Notes: generated from the letters alone by a model not told the origin. A stretch of 64,000 nt of DNA from Lachnospiraceae bacterium (GCA_017938315.1 JAGBBV010000013.1:152478-216477); one strand, 5' to 3'. Shown: positions 34,850 through 44,276, numbered from the stretch's first letter. Numbers and translations: made by a program.

Positions 34850-35881
34850 GTGAAGAAGATAATAAAGTACGGGCTTTGCGTATTGTTAAGTGGTGCCATG
34901 GTGATGACACCTGTAACCGTAAATGCAGCAGAGCAACCGGAGGAACTTTTGACAGCAGGAATCGGGGATTTATTTGCCGATGTCCTGACAGAAGAGGAAT
35001 ACAAAGAAATAGCAAAGAAGGCAGAGGGAGCCAGATGGGGATACACCAATCTGGGAATTTGCAATGTGGAAGAAAATAATTTAAATATCCGTAAAGTTCC
35101 TGATGAGGCAGGGGGACTTGTAGGTAAGTTACCTAAAAATGCCGCATGTGAAATTGTGAGCAGCGAAGATGGCTGGGCGCATATTACATCAGGTAAAGTA
35201 GACGGATATGTGAAGGAAGAATATTTACTTACAGGCTTTGCCGCCCAGCAGAAGGGAGAGGAACTTGCAAGTGCTATGGCAGTGGCATCCACTGATGCTT
35301 TAAATGTCAGGGAACAGCCCAGTACTGAGGCAGAAGTAGTAACCCAGGTAGCACAAGGGGAAACACTGGATATTGCAGAGATTCTTGATAATGGTTGGGT
35401 AAAAATATATCTGGATGATGAAGAACTATATGTATCTTCTGATTATATAGAAGTGAAATCTGATTTATCAACTGCTATTACCATGACAGAGCTGATGTAT
35501 GGCGAGGGTGTCTCAGATGTAAGGGTAGATCTTTGTCAGTATGCAAAGCAGTTTTTAGGAAATCCCTATGTCTGGGGAGGAACAAGTCTTACAAAAGGGG
35601 CAGACTGCTCCGGATTTGTACTTAGCGTTTTTGCGAAATATGGTGTAACCCTTCCACACTATTCAGGTGCACAGGCAAACTGCGGCACGCAGATAACAAA
35701 AGATGAATTGCAACCGGGGGATTTGATTTTTTATGCAAAGGGTGGTACTATTAATCACGTTGCAATATACATCGGTGGCGGACAGGTAATTCATGCAAGC
35801 AGTCCCAAAACAGGAATTAAAATTTCCAAATATAATTACCGTACCCCATATAAGATGGTAAGAATATTGCAGGATGTTTAA
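34850..35881 (+). CDS. secreted SH3 and NlpC/P60 cell-wall hydrolase
   Basis: This 343-residue secreted endopeptidase probably cleaves peptidoglycan stem peptides. A signal peptide (KK, hydrophobic core, cleavage after VNA near residue 25) is followed by two SH3-like bacterial domains: NLNIRKVPDEAGGLVGKL around 80 and ALNVREQPSTEAEVV around 150. The NlpC/P60 domain has the catalytic Cys in GADCSGFVLSVF near 262 and His in INHVAIYIGGGQVIH. GTG 34850 has GGAGGG upstream; the TTG at 34838 overlaps that site. It is transcribed from a near-ideal promoter. Confidence 0.93.
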   Translation: MKKIIKYGLCVLLSGAMVMTPVTVNAAEQPEELLTAGIGDLFADVLTEEEYKEIAKKAEGARWGYTNLGICNVEENNLNIRKVPDEAGGLVGKLPKNAACEIVSSEDGWAHITSGKVDGYVKEEYLLTGFAAQQKGEELASAMAVASTDALNVREQPSTEAEVVTQVAQGETLDIAEILDNGWVKIYLDDEELYVSSDYIEVKSDLSTAITMTELMYGEGVSDVRVDLCQYAKQFLGNPYVWGGTSLTKGADCSGFVLSVFAKYGVTLPHYSGAQANCGTQITKDELQPGDLIFYAKGGTINHVAIYIGGGQVIHASSPKTGIKISKYNYRTPYKMVRILQDV

Positions 35882-35908
35882 AAGAATGCATATTTTAGGA
35901 GGAAAGTT

Positions 35909-36706
35909 ATGAAAAAATTAGTGGCATTATTATTAACAACAGTTATGGCAATGACCATGCTTACAGCATGTGGTGCTAAAGAAGAAACCGCGGCACCTGC
36001 AACAGAAGACGCTACAGTCAGTGCAGCGTTAGCAGACGGTGTACTTACCGTAGGAACCAATGCAGAGTTCCCCCCATTTGAATATATGGGTGATGACGGA
36101 CAGCCTGACGGATTTGACATGGCACTTGTAAAAGCAATTGGAGAAAAACTCGGTGTGGAAGTAAAGATTGAAAACATGGAATTTGCTTCTTTAGTAACTT
36201 CTATCGGAAGTAAGATTGACATTGCAGCTGCAGGTATGACTGTAACAGAAGAAAGAAAACAGACAGTAGACTTTACAGATACTTATTACGAAGCCGTACA
36301 GTATGTAATCCTTCCCGTGGATTCTGAAATTAAAGCAGCGGCTGACCTGGAAGGCAAAACAATTGGTGTCCAGCTTGGAACAACCGGTGATTTTATTGCA
36401 TCTGATATTGCAGATACTACTGTTTCCCAGTACAATAAGGCGGTAGATGCAGTAAACGACTTAATTAACGGCAGAGTTGATTGTGTAATTATCGACAAGA
36501 ACCCCGCCCTTGTATTTGAAGGAAAGTTCGAAGGTCAGGTTGTGGCAGTTGACGGTGCACAGTTTGAATTTGAAATTGAAAACTATGCTATGGCACTTCC
36601 CAAAGGAGATACCGTGCTTGCAGAACAGATTAATCAGGCAATTGCAGACCTTAAGGCTGACGGAACTTTTGATGAATTAGTAAAAACTTATATTGAAGCC
36701 GAATAA
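35909..36706 (+). CDS. polar amino acid ABC transporter substrate-binding lipoprotein
   Basis: A lipoprotein signal ends in the lipobox LTAC near residue 21, and the mature part is a periplasmic-binding-protein type 2 fold. It carries LTVGTNAEFPPFEY, GFDMALVKAIGEKLG, the DIAAAGMTVTEERKQ segment and KTIGVQLGTTGD, typical of the SBP_bac_3 family for polar amino acids. It lies upstream of its permease and ATPase, separated by a hairpin terminator that likely sets a higher level of binding protein. The exact amino acid is not clear from sequence. Confidence 0.93.
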   Translation: MKKLVALLLTTVMAMTMLTACGAKEETAAPATEDATVSAALADGVLTVGTNAEFPPFEYMGDDGQPDGFDMALVKAIGEKLGVEVKIENMEFASLVTSIGSKIDIAAAGMTVTEERKQTVDFTDTYYEAVQYVILPVDSEIKAAADLEGKTIGVQLGTTGDFIASDIADTTVSQYNKAVDAVNDLINGRVDCVIIDKNPALVFEGKFEGQVVAVDGAQFEFEIENYAMALPKGDTVLAEQINQAIADLKADGTFDELVKTYIEAE

Positions 36707-36737
36707 AAAATAAGGTACAATTATATAAGTGTATTAT

Positions 36738-36766
36738 GAGAGGATAGCATATATGCTATCCTCTTT
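36738..36766 (+). terminator. intra-operon terminator between binding protein and permease
   Basis: AGAGGATAGCATA and TATGCTATCCTCT form an almost loopless palindromic stem followed by TTTT. Partial read-through would give more binding protein than permease, a common arrangement for ABC importers. Confidence 0.8.
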
Positions 36767-36784
36767 TGATGAAAGGAATAATTT

Positions 36785-37486
36785 ATGCAGGCGTGGTTTG
36801 AAAAAATTGGCAAGATGTTTACGATGGCATTTGTGGAAGGCGACAGATGGAAATTGTACATAGAGGGTTTAGGCGTTACCCTTCAGATTGCTTTCTTTGC
36901 AGCAATTTTAGGTTTGATTATCGGTACCATAGTTGCCCTCATGAAACTTTCTACCAGAAGAAACGGAGAAAAAACTATTTGGGCACATATAGCGAATGTC
37001 TATATTGATATTATCCGAGGTACTCCCTCAGTGCTTCAACTTCTTATTATGTGGTTTATTATTATGAAAGGCTGTAAAAACGGTGTGCTGGTTGCGGTAC
37101 TGTCCTTTGGTATCAACAGCGGTGCCTATGTGGCAGAGATTGTAAGAGCGGGTATTTTGGCTGTGGATAAAGGGCAGACAGAGGCCGGCAGAAGTCTTGG
37201 CTTATCCAAATCCCAAACCATGCTTTATATTGTAATACCGCAGGCGATTAAGAATGTTCTTCCGCCTATCGGAAATGAATTTATTGTATTGTTAAAGGAA
37301 ACTGCAATTGTAGGTTATGTAAGTCTTACAGATTTGACCCGTGTGGCGAATCAGATTACATCCAGGACCTATGAAGCGTTTATGCCCCTAATCGGAGCGG
37401 CAGTCATTTACTTTACCATTATTAAGATATTAACTATACTGCTTGAAAGATTGGAAAGGAGGCTGCGTAAGAGTGATAACCGTTAA
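36785..37486 (+). CDS. amino acid ABC transporter permease
   Basis: This 233-residue HisM-type permease has about five membrane helices. The family's [17 protein letters not shown] first helix is present, as is the EAA loop region ([29 protein letters not shown]) that contacts the ATPase. It forms the membrane channel of the importer with the flanking binding protein and ATP-binding protein. The start has a GAAAGGAAT site just after the terminator. It overlaps the ATPase gene by 14 bases. Confidence 0.93.
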   Translation: MQAWFEKIGKMFTMAFVEGDRWKLYIEGLGVTLQIAFFAAILGLIIGTIVALMKLSTRRNGEKTIWAHIANVYIDIIRGTPSVLQLLIMWFIIMKGCKNGVLVAVLSFGINSGAYVAEIVRAGILAVDKGQTEAGRSLGLSKSQTMLYIVIPQAIKNVLPPIGNEFIVLLKETAIVGYVSLTDLTRVANQITSRTYEAFMPLIGAAVIYFTIIKILTILLERLERRLRKSDNR

Positions 37487-38195
37487 AGACTTACATAAAA
37501 CATTTGAAGATAATCATGTTCTCCGGGGAGTGAATTACCATATTCACCAGGGAGAAAAAATTGTTGTGGTAGGACCTTCCGGTTCCGGTAAGAGTACCTT
37601 TCTGCGTTGCCTTAACTTATTAGAAACACCTACTAAGGGAGAAATATGGTTTGATGGACAGCTTATCACAGATCCAAAGGTAAATATTGATAAAGTCAGA
37701 CAGCATATGGGTATGGTATTCCAGAATTTTAACTTGTTCAATAATCTTACCATTATGGACAATATTATCCTGGCACCTGTAAAACTCAAATTAAAGAGTA
37801 GGGAAGAAGCTTGCGAAGAAGCACTGGCGCTGCTTAACCGTGTAGGACTTACAGAGAAGGCTGATGCTTATCCCAGCCAGCTTTCCGGTGGACAGAAGCA
37901 GAGAATCGCCATTGTCCGTTCCCTTGCCATGAACCCTAAGGTAATGCTTTTTGATGAGCCTACTTCCGCACTGGATCCGGAAATGGTAGGAGAGGTATTG
38001 GAGGTTATGAAAGACCTCGCTGAAACAGGAATGACCATGGTAGTGGTAACTCATGAAATGGGCTTTGCCAGAGAAGTGGGAACCAAAGTCCTGTTTATGG
38101 ATGAAGGCATTATCATGGAAGAAAATACGCCGGCGGATTTTTTTAGTAATCCAAAGTGTGACAGATTACAGGAATTTTTATCCAAAGTATTATAA
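37473..38195 (+). CDS. amino acid ABC transporter ATP-binding protein
   Basis: This GlnQ-type ATPase energises the importer. Walker [10 protein letters not shown] is near residue 33, the Q-loop is in [11 protein letters not shown], the signature is LSGGQKQR, Walker B is [12 protein letters not shown] and the switch His is in [10 protein letters not shown] chose GTG 37473 because AAAGGAGG lies ten bases upstream; the TTG at 37443 is inside the permease gene without a site. The 240-residue length is typical. Confidence 0.95.
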   Translation: MITVKDLHKTFEDNHVLRGVNYHIHQGEKIVVVGPSGSGKSTFLRCLNLLETPTKGEIWFDGQLITDPKVNIDKVRQHMGMVFQNFNLFNNLTIMDNIILAPVKLKLKSREEACEEALALLNRVGLTEKADAYPSQLSGGQKQRIAIVRSLAMNPKVMLFDEPTSALDPEMVGEVLEVMKDLAETGMTMVVVTHEMGFAREVGTKVLFMDEGIIMEENTPADFFSNPKCDRLQEFLSKVL

Positions 38196-38202
38196 TTTTT
38201 GC

Positions 38203-38231
38203 TTTACATGCCAAGGGATTTGTGTTATTAT
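38203..38231 (+). promoter_or_regulatory. promoter of rpsO
   Basis: -35 TTTACA (38203-38208), a 17-base spacer and -10 TATTAT (38226-38231). Confidence 0.7.
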
Positions 38232-38237
38232 CACTAG

Positions 38238-38315
38238 GTATGGAATTTAGCCAAGGCTCAGAGTCCGGATGACTCCAACCACATCTTAGCCTTAGGCGGT
38301 TTAAAAGATTAGGAG
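38238..38315 (+). promoter_or_regulatory. structured rpsO leader, candidate S15 autoregulatory RNA
   Basis: AAGGCT (38253-38258) pairs with AGCCTT (38288-38293) and encloses a second hairpin, GAGTC (38261-38265) with GACTC (38271-38275). Ribosomal protein S15 represses its own mRNA through diverse leaders in several phyla. This nested structure just before the rpsO ribosome site (AGGAGGAA) fits such a role, but the S15-binding motif is not proven. Confidence 0.6.
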
Positions 38316-38324
38316 GAAAAAGAA

Positions 38325-38591
38325 ATGATTTCTAAGGAAAAGAAAGCAGCAATCATGAAAGAATACGCAACATGTGCTAATGATACAGGTTCACCTGAAG
38401 TACAGATTGCAGTATTAACAGCAAGAATTCAGGAGCTTACAGCTCACTTAAAGGAACATCCGAAGGATAACCATTCCAGAAGAGGTATGTTCAAGATGGT
38501 AGGTCAGAGACGTGGTTTACTTGATTATCTTAAGAAGAAAGATATTGAAAGATACCGTTCTTTGATTGAAAGATTAGGCTTAAGAAAGTAA
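38325..38591 (+). CDS. rpsO: 30S ribosomal protein S15
   Basis: S15 binds 16S rRNA helices in the central domain early in 30S assembly. The 88-residue length and the segments [30 protein letters not shown] and [12 protein letters not shown] are canonical. The start has a strong AGGAGG site. It has its own promoter, leader and terminator, followed by pnp, the common order rpsO-pnp. Confidence 0.98.
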   Translation: MISKEKKAAIMKEYATCANDTGSPEVQIAVLTARIQELTAHLKEHPKDNHSRRGMFKMVGQRRGLLDYLKKKDIERYRSLIERLGLRK

Positions 38592-38601
38592 GAATCAATG
38601 A

Positions 38602-38638
38602 GGCGGAGCAGACGAAGCATTCGGATACTCCGCCTTTT
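38602..38638 (+). terminator. terminator between rpsO and pnp
   Basis: GGCGGAG (38602-38608) and CTCCGCC (38628-38634) form the outer stem, with CGAA/TTCG inside, followed by TTTT. It may be partial, since no clear promoter lies between here and pnp. Confidence 0.75.
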
Positions 38639-38654
38639 AAGCAAAAATGGAATA

Positions 38655-38778
38655 GGAGATATTTATTGCAAAGCCATCGTCAAGAAGTAACATAATGCTT
38701 TTGCAATAGGAAAAGTATTATGTTGCTTTTTGACAGATGATACGACTATCATCGGCAGACGTTTTGCACAGTATCTCC
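38655..38778 (+). promoter_or_regulatory. large structured pnp leader
   Basis: An outer stem GGAGATA (38655-38661) with TATCTCC (38772-38778), extended by TTGCAAA with TTTTGCA, encloses two hairpins. The first is long: CATCGTCAAGAAGTAAC at 38675 onward pairs back to the segment ending GACAGATG at 38739. The second is GATGAT (38736-38741) with ATCATC (38748-38753). In enterobacteria PNPase represses itself after RNase III cuts a leader stem. This double-stranded leader suggests a similar loop here, by analogy only. Confidence 0.65.
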
Positions 38779-38810
38779 TTTCACAATAAAAAAAGAAAAG
38801 GAGAAAAATT

Positions 38811-40901
38811 ATGTACAAGACATTTTCAATGGAACTTGCAGGCCGTACACTCAGCGTTGATGTAAACAGAGTGGGCAAACAGGCTAACGGATGTGCTTTT
38901 ATGCACTATGGTGATACCACAGTTCTTTCAACAGCAACAGCATCCGATAAGCCCAGAGAGGGAATTGATTTCTTCCCTTTAAGTGTAGAGTATGAAGAAA
39001 AACTTTACGCAGTTGGAAAAATCCCCGGAGGATTTAACAAGAGAGAAGGAAAAGCATCTGAAAACGCTATCCTTACAAGCCGTGTAATCGACAGACCTAT
39101 GCGTCCCTTATTCCCTAAGGATTACAGAAATGATGTAACTTTAAACAATATGGTTATGAGTGTTGACCCTGAGTGCCGTCCCGAACTTGTGGCTATGCTC
39201 GGTGCAGCAATTGCAACCTGTATTTCCGATATTCCTTTCGATGGCCCCTGTGCGATGACACAGATGGGACTTGTTGATGGTGAACTCGTAGTGAACCCTA
39301 ATCAGGAACAGTGGAAAAATGGCGACTTAAGCTTAACAGTTGCATCTACCAAAGAAAAAGTAATTATGATTGAAGCAGGTGCTAACGAAGTGCCTGAAGA
39401 TAAGATGATTGAAGCTATTTACAAGGCTCATGAAATCAACCAGACAATTATTGCCTTTATCGAAAGCATTGTGGCAGAAGTTGGTAAGGCAAAACACGAA
39501 TATACAAGCTGTGCAATTCCTGAAGAATTATTTGCAGCAATCAAGGAAATTGTTCCTCCCGCTGAAATGGAAGAAGCAGTTTTTACAGATGAAAAACAGG
39601 TTCGTGAAGAAAACATTAAGAATATTACAGCAAGATTAGAAGAAGCATTTGCTGAAAACGAAGAATGGCTTGCTCTTTTAGGTGAAGCAATTTACCAGTA
39701 TGAAAAGAAGACAGTCCGCAAGATGATTTTAAAGGATCACAAGCGTCCTGACGGCCGTGAAATCACACAGATCCGTCCTCTTGCAGCAGAAGTGGATTTA
39801 ATCCCCAGAGTACATGGTAGTGCAATGTTTACACGTGGACAGACACAGATCTGTAACGTATGTACACTTGCTCCCTTATCCGAACAGCAGAGAATTGACG
39901 GTCTTGATGAAAACGAAGTAAGCAAGCGTTATATGCATCATTATAACTTCCCTTCCTACTCTGTAGGTGAAACAAAGCCTTCCAGAGGTCCCGGAAGAAG
40001 AGAAATCGGTCACGGCGCATTGGCAGAAAAGGCACTTGTTCCTGTGCTTCCTTCTGAAGAAGAATTCCCTTATGCAATCCGTACCGTATCAGAAACATTT
40101 GAATCTAACGGTTCTACATCCATGGCTTCCACATGTGCATCCTGTATGTCACTGATGGCTGCCGGTGTTCCCATTAAGAGCATGGTTGCAGGTATTTCCT
40201 GTGGTCTTGTGACAGGAGATACAGACGATGACTTTGTACTTCTTACAGATATCCAGGGTCTTGAAGACTTCTTCGGAGATATGGACTTTAAGGTGACAGG
40301 TACAACAAAGGGTATCACAGCAATTCAGATGGATATTAAGATTCATGGTCTTACAAGACCTATCGTAGAAGGTGCTATTGCAAGATGTCGTGAAGCAAGA
40401 CTCTTCATTATGGACAACTGCATGAAGCCTGCAATTGCAGAACCCAGACCGGAAGTTGGACCTTACGCGCCCAAGATTGTATCTCTTCAGATTGATCCTG
40501 AAAAGATTGGTGATGTTGTAGGCCAGCGTGGTAAGACAATCAATGAAATCATTGCACGTACCGGCGTTAAGATTGATATAACAGATGATGGTATGGTATC
40601 TGTTTGCGGTACTGACGCAGCAATGATGGATAAGGCAATCGAATATATTAAGACTATTGTAACAGATTATCAGGAAGGACAGATTTTCAAGGGTATCGTA
40701 GTAAGCATTAAAGAATTTGGTGCTTTTGTAGAATTTGCTCCCGGTAAGGAAGGTATGGTTCATATTTCCAAGATTGCGAAAGAAAGAATTAACCATGTAG
40801 AAGATGTTCTTACACTTGGTGACAAGGTAACTGTTGTATGCCTTGGAAAAGACAAGATGGGAAGAATGAGCTTCTCCATGAAAGACGTTGCACAGCAGTA
40901 A
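38811..40901 (+). CDS. pnp: polyribonucleotide nucleotidyltransferase
   Basis: PNPase degrades RNA 3' to 5' by phosphorolysis. The 696-residue protein has two RNase PH-like domains (one with KREGKASENAILTSRVIDRPMRPLF; the second with RPDGREITQIRPL and SNGSTSMASTCASCMSLM), a KH domain (IGDVVGQRGKTINEIIARTG) and an S1 domain (GIVVSIKEFGAFVEFAPGKEGMVHISKI). All are intact, and the length is typical. The start has an AAAGGAGA site. A long structured leader precedes it and a terminator follows it. Confidence 0.97.
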   Translation: MYKTFSMELAGRTLSVDVNRVGKQANGCAFMHYGDTTVLSTATASDKPREGIDFFPLSVEYEEKLYAVGKIPGGFNKREGKASENAILTSRVIDRPMRPLFPKDYRNDVTLNNMVMSVDPECRPELVAMLGAAIATCISDIPFDGPCAMTQMGLVDGELVVNPNQEQWKNGDLSLTVASTKEKVIMIEAGANEVPEDKMIEAIYKAHEINQTIIAFIESIVAEVGKAKHEYTSCAIPEELFAAIKEIVPPAEMEEAVFTDEKQVREENIKNITARLEEAFAENEEWLALLGEAIYQYEKKTVRKMILKDHKRPDGREITQIRPLAAEVDLIPRVHGSAMFTRGQTQICNVCTLAPLSEQQRIDGLDENEVSKRYMHHYNFPSYSVGETKPSRGPGRREIGHGALAEKALVPVLPSEEEFPYAIRTVSETFESNGSTSMASTCASCMSLMAAGVPIKSMVAGISCGLVTGDTDDDFVLLTDIQGLEDFFGDMDFKVTGTTKGITAIQMDIKIHGLTRPIVEGAIARCREARLFIMDNCMKPAIAEPRPEVGPYAPKIVSLQIDPEKIGDVVGQRGKTINEIIARTGVKIDITDDGMVSVCGTDAAMMDKAIEYIKTIVTDYQEGQIFKGIVVSIKEFGAFVEFAPGKEGMVHISKIAKERINHVEDVLTLGDKVTVVCLGKDKMGRMSFSMKDVAQQ

Positions 40902-40915
40902 TATCAAAATAGAAA

Positions 40916-40942
40916 GAGAACAGCTTAGGCTGTTCTTTTTTT
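40916..40942 (+). terminator. terminator after pnp
   Basis: GAACAGC (40918-40924) and GCTGTTC (40929-40935) with a TTAG loop, followed by T7. Confidence 0.9.
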
Positions 40943-41015
40943 ATGCTCAAAAACAGTCATATCTGAAAACCAATTTCATATATTGAGATAAGAGGCTATG
41001 AGGAGGGAAGCAGAT

Positions 41016-41951
41016 ATGAAAGAACAGGAAGTATTAAATATTTTTCCGCAAGAATTAAGGAAGCGATTTCAGTATGTCGTACAAAAGTCGGATAAGCTTC
41101 AGGAAATCAGGCTGTGTGTAAATCAACCGGCAAGAGTTTTGCTGGAATACGAAGAGTTTTTTCTGTGCAGAACAGGTGAACTGAGTAAAATTATCGGTAA
41201 CAGCAGTTGGTACATATCCATAAGTGAGATGGAAGCAATTCTTGATCATATCTGCAGTTATTCCAGATATGCCTATGAAGAAGAAATCGGACAAGGATTT
41301 ATTACTGTGCCGGGTGGTCATAGAGTAGGACTTTCGGGGCAGGTAATCTTAGGCGAAGATGCAAAAGTCAAAAACATAAAATATATAAGATGCATGAATA
41401 TCAGGATAGCCCATGAGGTAAAAGGAGCGGCGGATACACTTATTCCACTTATTTACGAAAACGGAAGGTTGTGTAATACTCTTTTGGTTGCACCTCCGGG
41501 TTGCGGAAAGACTACCATGCTACGGGATTTAATAAGGCAGATATCAGATGGCAGTTCATGGGCAGAAGGCAGGCAAGTGGCAGTGGTAGATGAACGTTCT
41601 GAAATTGCCGGCTCCTTTATGGGAATTCCGGGAAATGATATGGGAATCAGAACCGATGTACTGGACGGATGTCCCAAAGTGCAGGGAATGATGATGCTTC
41701 TTCGTTCTATGGCGCCACAAGTGATTGCAGTAGACGAAGTTGGAGGAAAAGAAGACAGACAAGCCATACAAAATATCCTCCGGTGTGGATGTAATGTGAT
41801 TGCCACCATGCATGGGAGTTCCATGGAAGAGGTAAAAAGCCGGGGAATAGATGAGAGCATGTTTGAGAGGTTTGCTTTTTTGGGAAAAAGGAAAGGAAAA
41901 TGCGTCCTTTTGAAAGTGCATAAATCTATGGGAGAAAAAATATATGATTAA
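41016..41951 (+). CDS. spoIIIAA: stage III sporulation protein AA
   Basis: SpoIIIAA is the cytoplasmic ATPase of the mother-cell side of the feeding-tube complex and is related to secretion ATPases. The 311-residue protein has EIRLCVNQPARV, VPGGHRVGLSGQ, Walker A APPGCGKTTMLRDLIR near 158, VVDERSEIAGS and the Walker B-like VIAVDEVGGKED. ATG 41016 has GAGGAGGG eight bases upstream; an ATG at 40998 precedes that site. First gene of the spoIIIA operon. A sigma-E promoter is expected upstream, but I could not define one with confidence. Confidence 0.96.
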   Translation: MKEQEVLNIFPQELRKRFQYVVQKSDKLQEIRLCVNQPARVLLEYEEFFLCRTGELSKIIGNSSWYISISEMEAILDHICSYSRYAYEEEIGQGFITVPGGHRVGLSGQVILGEDAKVKNIKYIRCMNIRIAHEVKGAADTLIPLIYENGRLCNTLLVAPPGCGKTTMLRDLIRQISDGSSWAEGRQVAVVDERSEIAGSFMGIPGNDMGIRTDVLDGCPKVQGMMMLLRSMAPQVIAVDEVGGKEDRQAIQNILRCGCNVIATMHGSSMEEVKSRGIDESMFERFAFLGKRKGKCVLLKVHKSMGEKIYD

Positions 41952-42462
41952 ATTGTTCGGTATCATTTTACTGTTAGGTGGAAGTACAGGATTTGCTTTT
42001 TGTTTATGTCAGGATAGAAGAGAACATTTATTTTTGCTGAAAGAAATGAGACTTTTTTTTTCTCTTGTGCAAGAGGAAATCCGATATTCAGGACTTCCTG
42101 TTACGGAAATTATAAAAAATGTGAACACAAAAATCAGTGGACCTTACTATAATGCGCTAAGTAATGTTATGGAAAAATTATCTTGGGAAGAGGGGAATCA
42201 TTTGAAGGATGTATGGAAAGGGGAGATGGAAAAGGTGATGGAGCATACACCACTTTCCCGGCAAGAAAAAGAACTGTTTATCAGATTTCCGGATTCTCTA
42301 GGGATGCCGGAAAAAGACGGACAAGCGAATGCTTTGGCAGGGTATATGAGGGAGCTTGATGGTTGGATACAGGAATTGGAACAAGAAGAAAAAAGTAAAA
42401 ATAAAGTAATTATGAGTATGGGAATGGCAACAGGAATCTTGTTGTCCGTTTTACTGCTTTGA
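41944..42462 (+). CDS. spoIIIAB: stage III sporulation protein AB
   Basis: This 172-residue protein has an N-terminal membrane segment (IILLLGGSTGFAFCL), a helical GspF-like cytoplasmic region (LKEMRLFFSLVQEEIRYSGLP) and a C-terminal hydrophobic stretch. It overlaps spoIIIAA by eight bases. It belongs to the A-H complex that connects mother cell and forespore. Confidence 0.93.
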   Translation: MIKLFGIILLLGGSTGFAFCLCQDRREHLFLLKEMRLFFSLVQEEIRYSGLPVTEIIKNVNTKISGPYYNALSNVMEKLSWEEGNHLKDVWKGEMEKVMEHTPLSRQEKELFIRFPDSLGMPEKDGQANALAGYMRELDGWIQELEQEEKSKNKVIMSMGMATGILLSVLLL

Positions 42463-42479
42463 ACAGATATGGAGGAACT

Positions 42480-42674
42480 ATGGAAGTAAGTCTGATTTTT
42501 AAAATAGCTGCAGTGGGGATTTTGATAACCATTTTAAGTCAGGTATTAAAACATAGCGGAAGAGAGGAACATGCTTTTTTAATCAGTCTGGCCGGATTGA
42601 TTCTGGTACTCACATGGATATTGCCATATATTTATGACTTGTTTGTGATGATACAGGATTTGTTTGCTATGTAA
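42480..42674 (+). CDS. spoIIIAC: stage III sporulation protein AC
   Basis: This 64-residue membrane protein has two helices; its sequence EVSLIFKIAAVGILITIL and the HSGREEHAFLISLAG turn are typical of SpoIIIAC. ATG 42480 follows a GGAGG site at 42471-42475; the open frame from 42459 is inside spoIIIAB. Confidence 0.92.
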   Translation: MEVSLIFKIAAVGILITILSQVLKHSGREEHAFLISLAGLILVLTWILPYIYDLFVMIQDLFAM

Positions 42675-42692
42675 GAATGGAAGGAAACATAT

Positions 42693-43079
42693 ATGGAAGT
42701 AGTGAAGATCGGAATATTAGGTGTGGCAGGTGTAATGCTTGCACTTCAGTTTAAGAGTATCAGGCCGGAAATTAGTGTATATATTGGATTGGCAATAGGA
42801 CTGATTATTTTTGTGTATACGGTTGATGGGCTGTTTGAACTGATAGAGAGAATGGAGACTCTTCAAAAATACATGGAGACCGGCGGTTCTTATTTTAAAT
42901 TGTTGTTTAAAGCAGTGGGAGTTACCTATATTTGTGAATTTGCGGCGTCCATATGCAAAGATGCAGGCTATGGGACGGTGGCAGGACAAATTGAAATTTT
43001 CGGGAAACTGACAGTTCTTTTTATGGGGATGCCGGTCCTTATGTCGATTATTGAAAATATCAGTACCATAGCAGGATAG
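42693..43079 (+). CDS. spoIIIAD: stage III sporulation protein AD
   Basis: This 128-residue membrane protein has about four helices and the recognisable segments ALQFKSIRPEISVYIGLA and YICEFAASICKDAGYG, which match SpoIIIAD. AC and AD share similarity as small membrane components of the channel. A GGAAGGAAA site precedes the ATG. Confidence 0.93.
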   Translation: MEVVKIGILGVAGVMLALQFKSIRPEISVYIGLAIGLIIFVYTVDGLFELIERMETLQKYMETGGSYFKLLFKAVGVTYICEFAASICKDAGYGTVAGQIEIFGKLTVLFMGMPVLMSIIENISTIAG

Positions 43080-43082
43080 AAT

Positions 43083-44258
43083 ATGAGAAATAAATGGACA
43101 AGTTTTTTGACGAAATGTTTTTTTACGGTTTTCCTTATAGGTATGTCAGGTTTATTTTGCCCGGCTTCTGTACAGGCTAAGGCCGAGGAGGAGACTGAAG
43201 ATATAGATAAGTATTTATGGGCACAGATGGAAGACTACGATTTAAAGGAAATAGAAAATGGATTTAGGGGATTGTTCCCGGGAATATCAGTTGATATGGA
43301 TGAAATCCTTTCTTTTATTATGAAAGGGGAATTGATAGAGGCGGGAAAAGTTTTTCTCGGGAGCATCTGGGAAGGGATTACAGGAGAACTAACCAGCGTA
43401 AAGGAAGTCCTGGTAAGTATTCTGATTATAGGAATTGTTTCGGCGCTATTTGCTAATTTTTCGGACCTTTTTTCGGGGAAACAGGTAGCACAGGTGGGAT
43501 TCTATTTTTTATATCTGCTACTTATGGCAGTACTTACCAGAGCGTTTGCTGCGGCGGCAGAATTTGCAATTCTTGCCATGGAGAATACGGTTTTGTTTGT
43601 AAAAATGTTTATTCCTACATGGTTTATTGCAGTGGGAACCGCAAGTGGCAGTGCCACGGCAATGTTTTATTATCAGGTCATGCTGGTGGTTGTTTATCTT
43701 GTGGAAAGTTTTTTACTGAAAGTGCTTGTGCCCTTTGTCTACAGTTATGTGGTTTTAGCTCTTTTAAACGGAATATGGGCGGAAGAAAGACTTTCCCTTT
43801 TATTGGACTTGTTGAAAAAAACAATTATTTTTAGTCAGAAGCTGGCTATGGGAAGCATTACGGGACTAAGTTTGGTACAATCCGTCATTTTACCGGTTTT
43901 GGACGGACTAAAGATAACAGCGCTCAGAAAGGCAGTTTCCGCTATTCCGGGCATTGGCGGAATGGCGGAAGGCGTGACGGAGCTGGTGATCGGCTCGGCA
44001 GTTTTAATCAAAAACAGTCTGGGTATTTTACTGTTTATGCTTCTTGTTGTTGCCTGTGTCATTCCTATGGCAAAACTTTTTTTAATAGGTGGAATTATCA
44101 AGATAGGTGCAGCTGTATCAGGAATTGTTAGCGATAAGAGAATTTCCGGATGTGCAGACCGGGTGGGAGAGGGATTGTTTCTGCTACTCAGATGCCTGTT
44201 TACCTGTGTTGTGCTGTTCTTGATTGTAATAGCAGTGGTTTCACATTCACTTAAGTGA
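43083..44258 (+). CDS. spoIIIAE: stage III sporulation protein AE
   Basis: SpoIIIAE is the large polytopic component. The 391-residue protein has a signal-like N-terminus (residues 10-30, cleavage plausible after VQAKA), an acidic external region, and about eight helices with FIPTWFIAVGTASGSATAMFYYQ and GMAEGVTELVIGSAVLIKN as family hallmarks. It starts three bases after spoIIIAD's stop. Confidence 0.95.
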   Translation: MRNKWTSFLTKCFFTVFLIGMSGLFCPASVQAKAEEETEDIDKYLWAQMEDYDLKEIENGFRGLFPGISVDMDEILSFIMKGELIEAGKVFLGSIWEGITGELTSVKEVLVSILIIGIVSALFANFSDLFSGKQVAQVGFYFLYLLLMAVLTRAFAAAAEFAILAMENTVLFVKMFIPTWFIAVGTASGSATAMFYYQVMLVVVYLVESFLLKVLVPFVYSYVVLALLNGIWAEERLSLLLDLLKKTIIFSQKLAMGSITGLSLVQSVILPVLDGLKITALRKAVSAIPGIGGMAEGVTELVIGSAVLIKNSLGILLFMLLVVACVIPMAKLFLIGGIIKIGAAVSGIVSDKRISGCADRVGEGLFLLLRCLFTCVVLFLIVIAVVSHSLK

Positions 44259-44276
44259 AAGAAAGGAATGAGTTTT

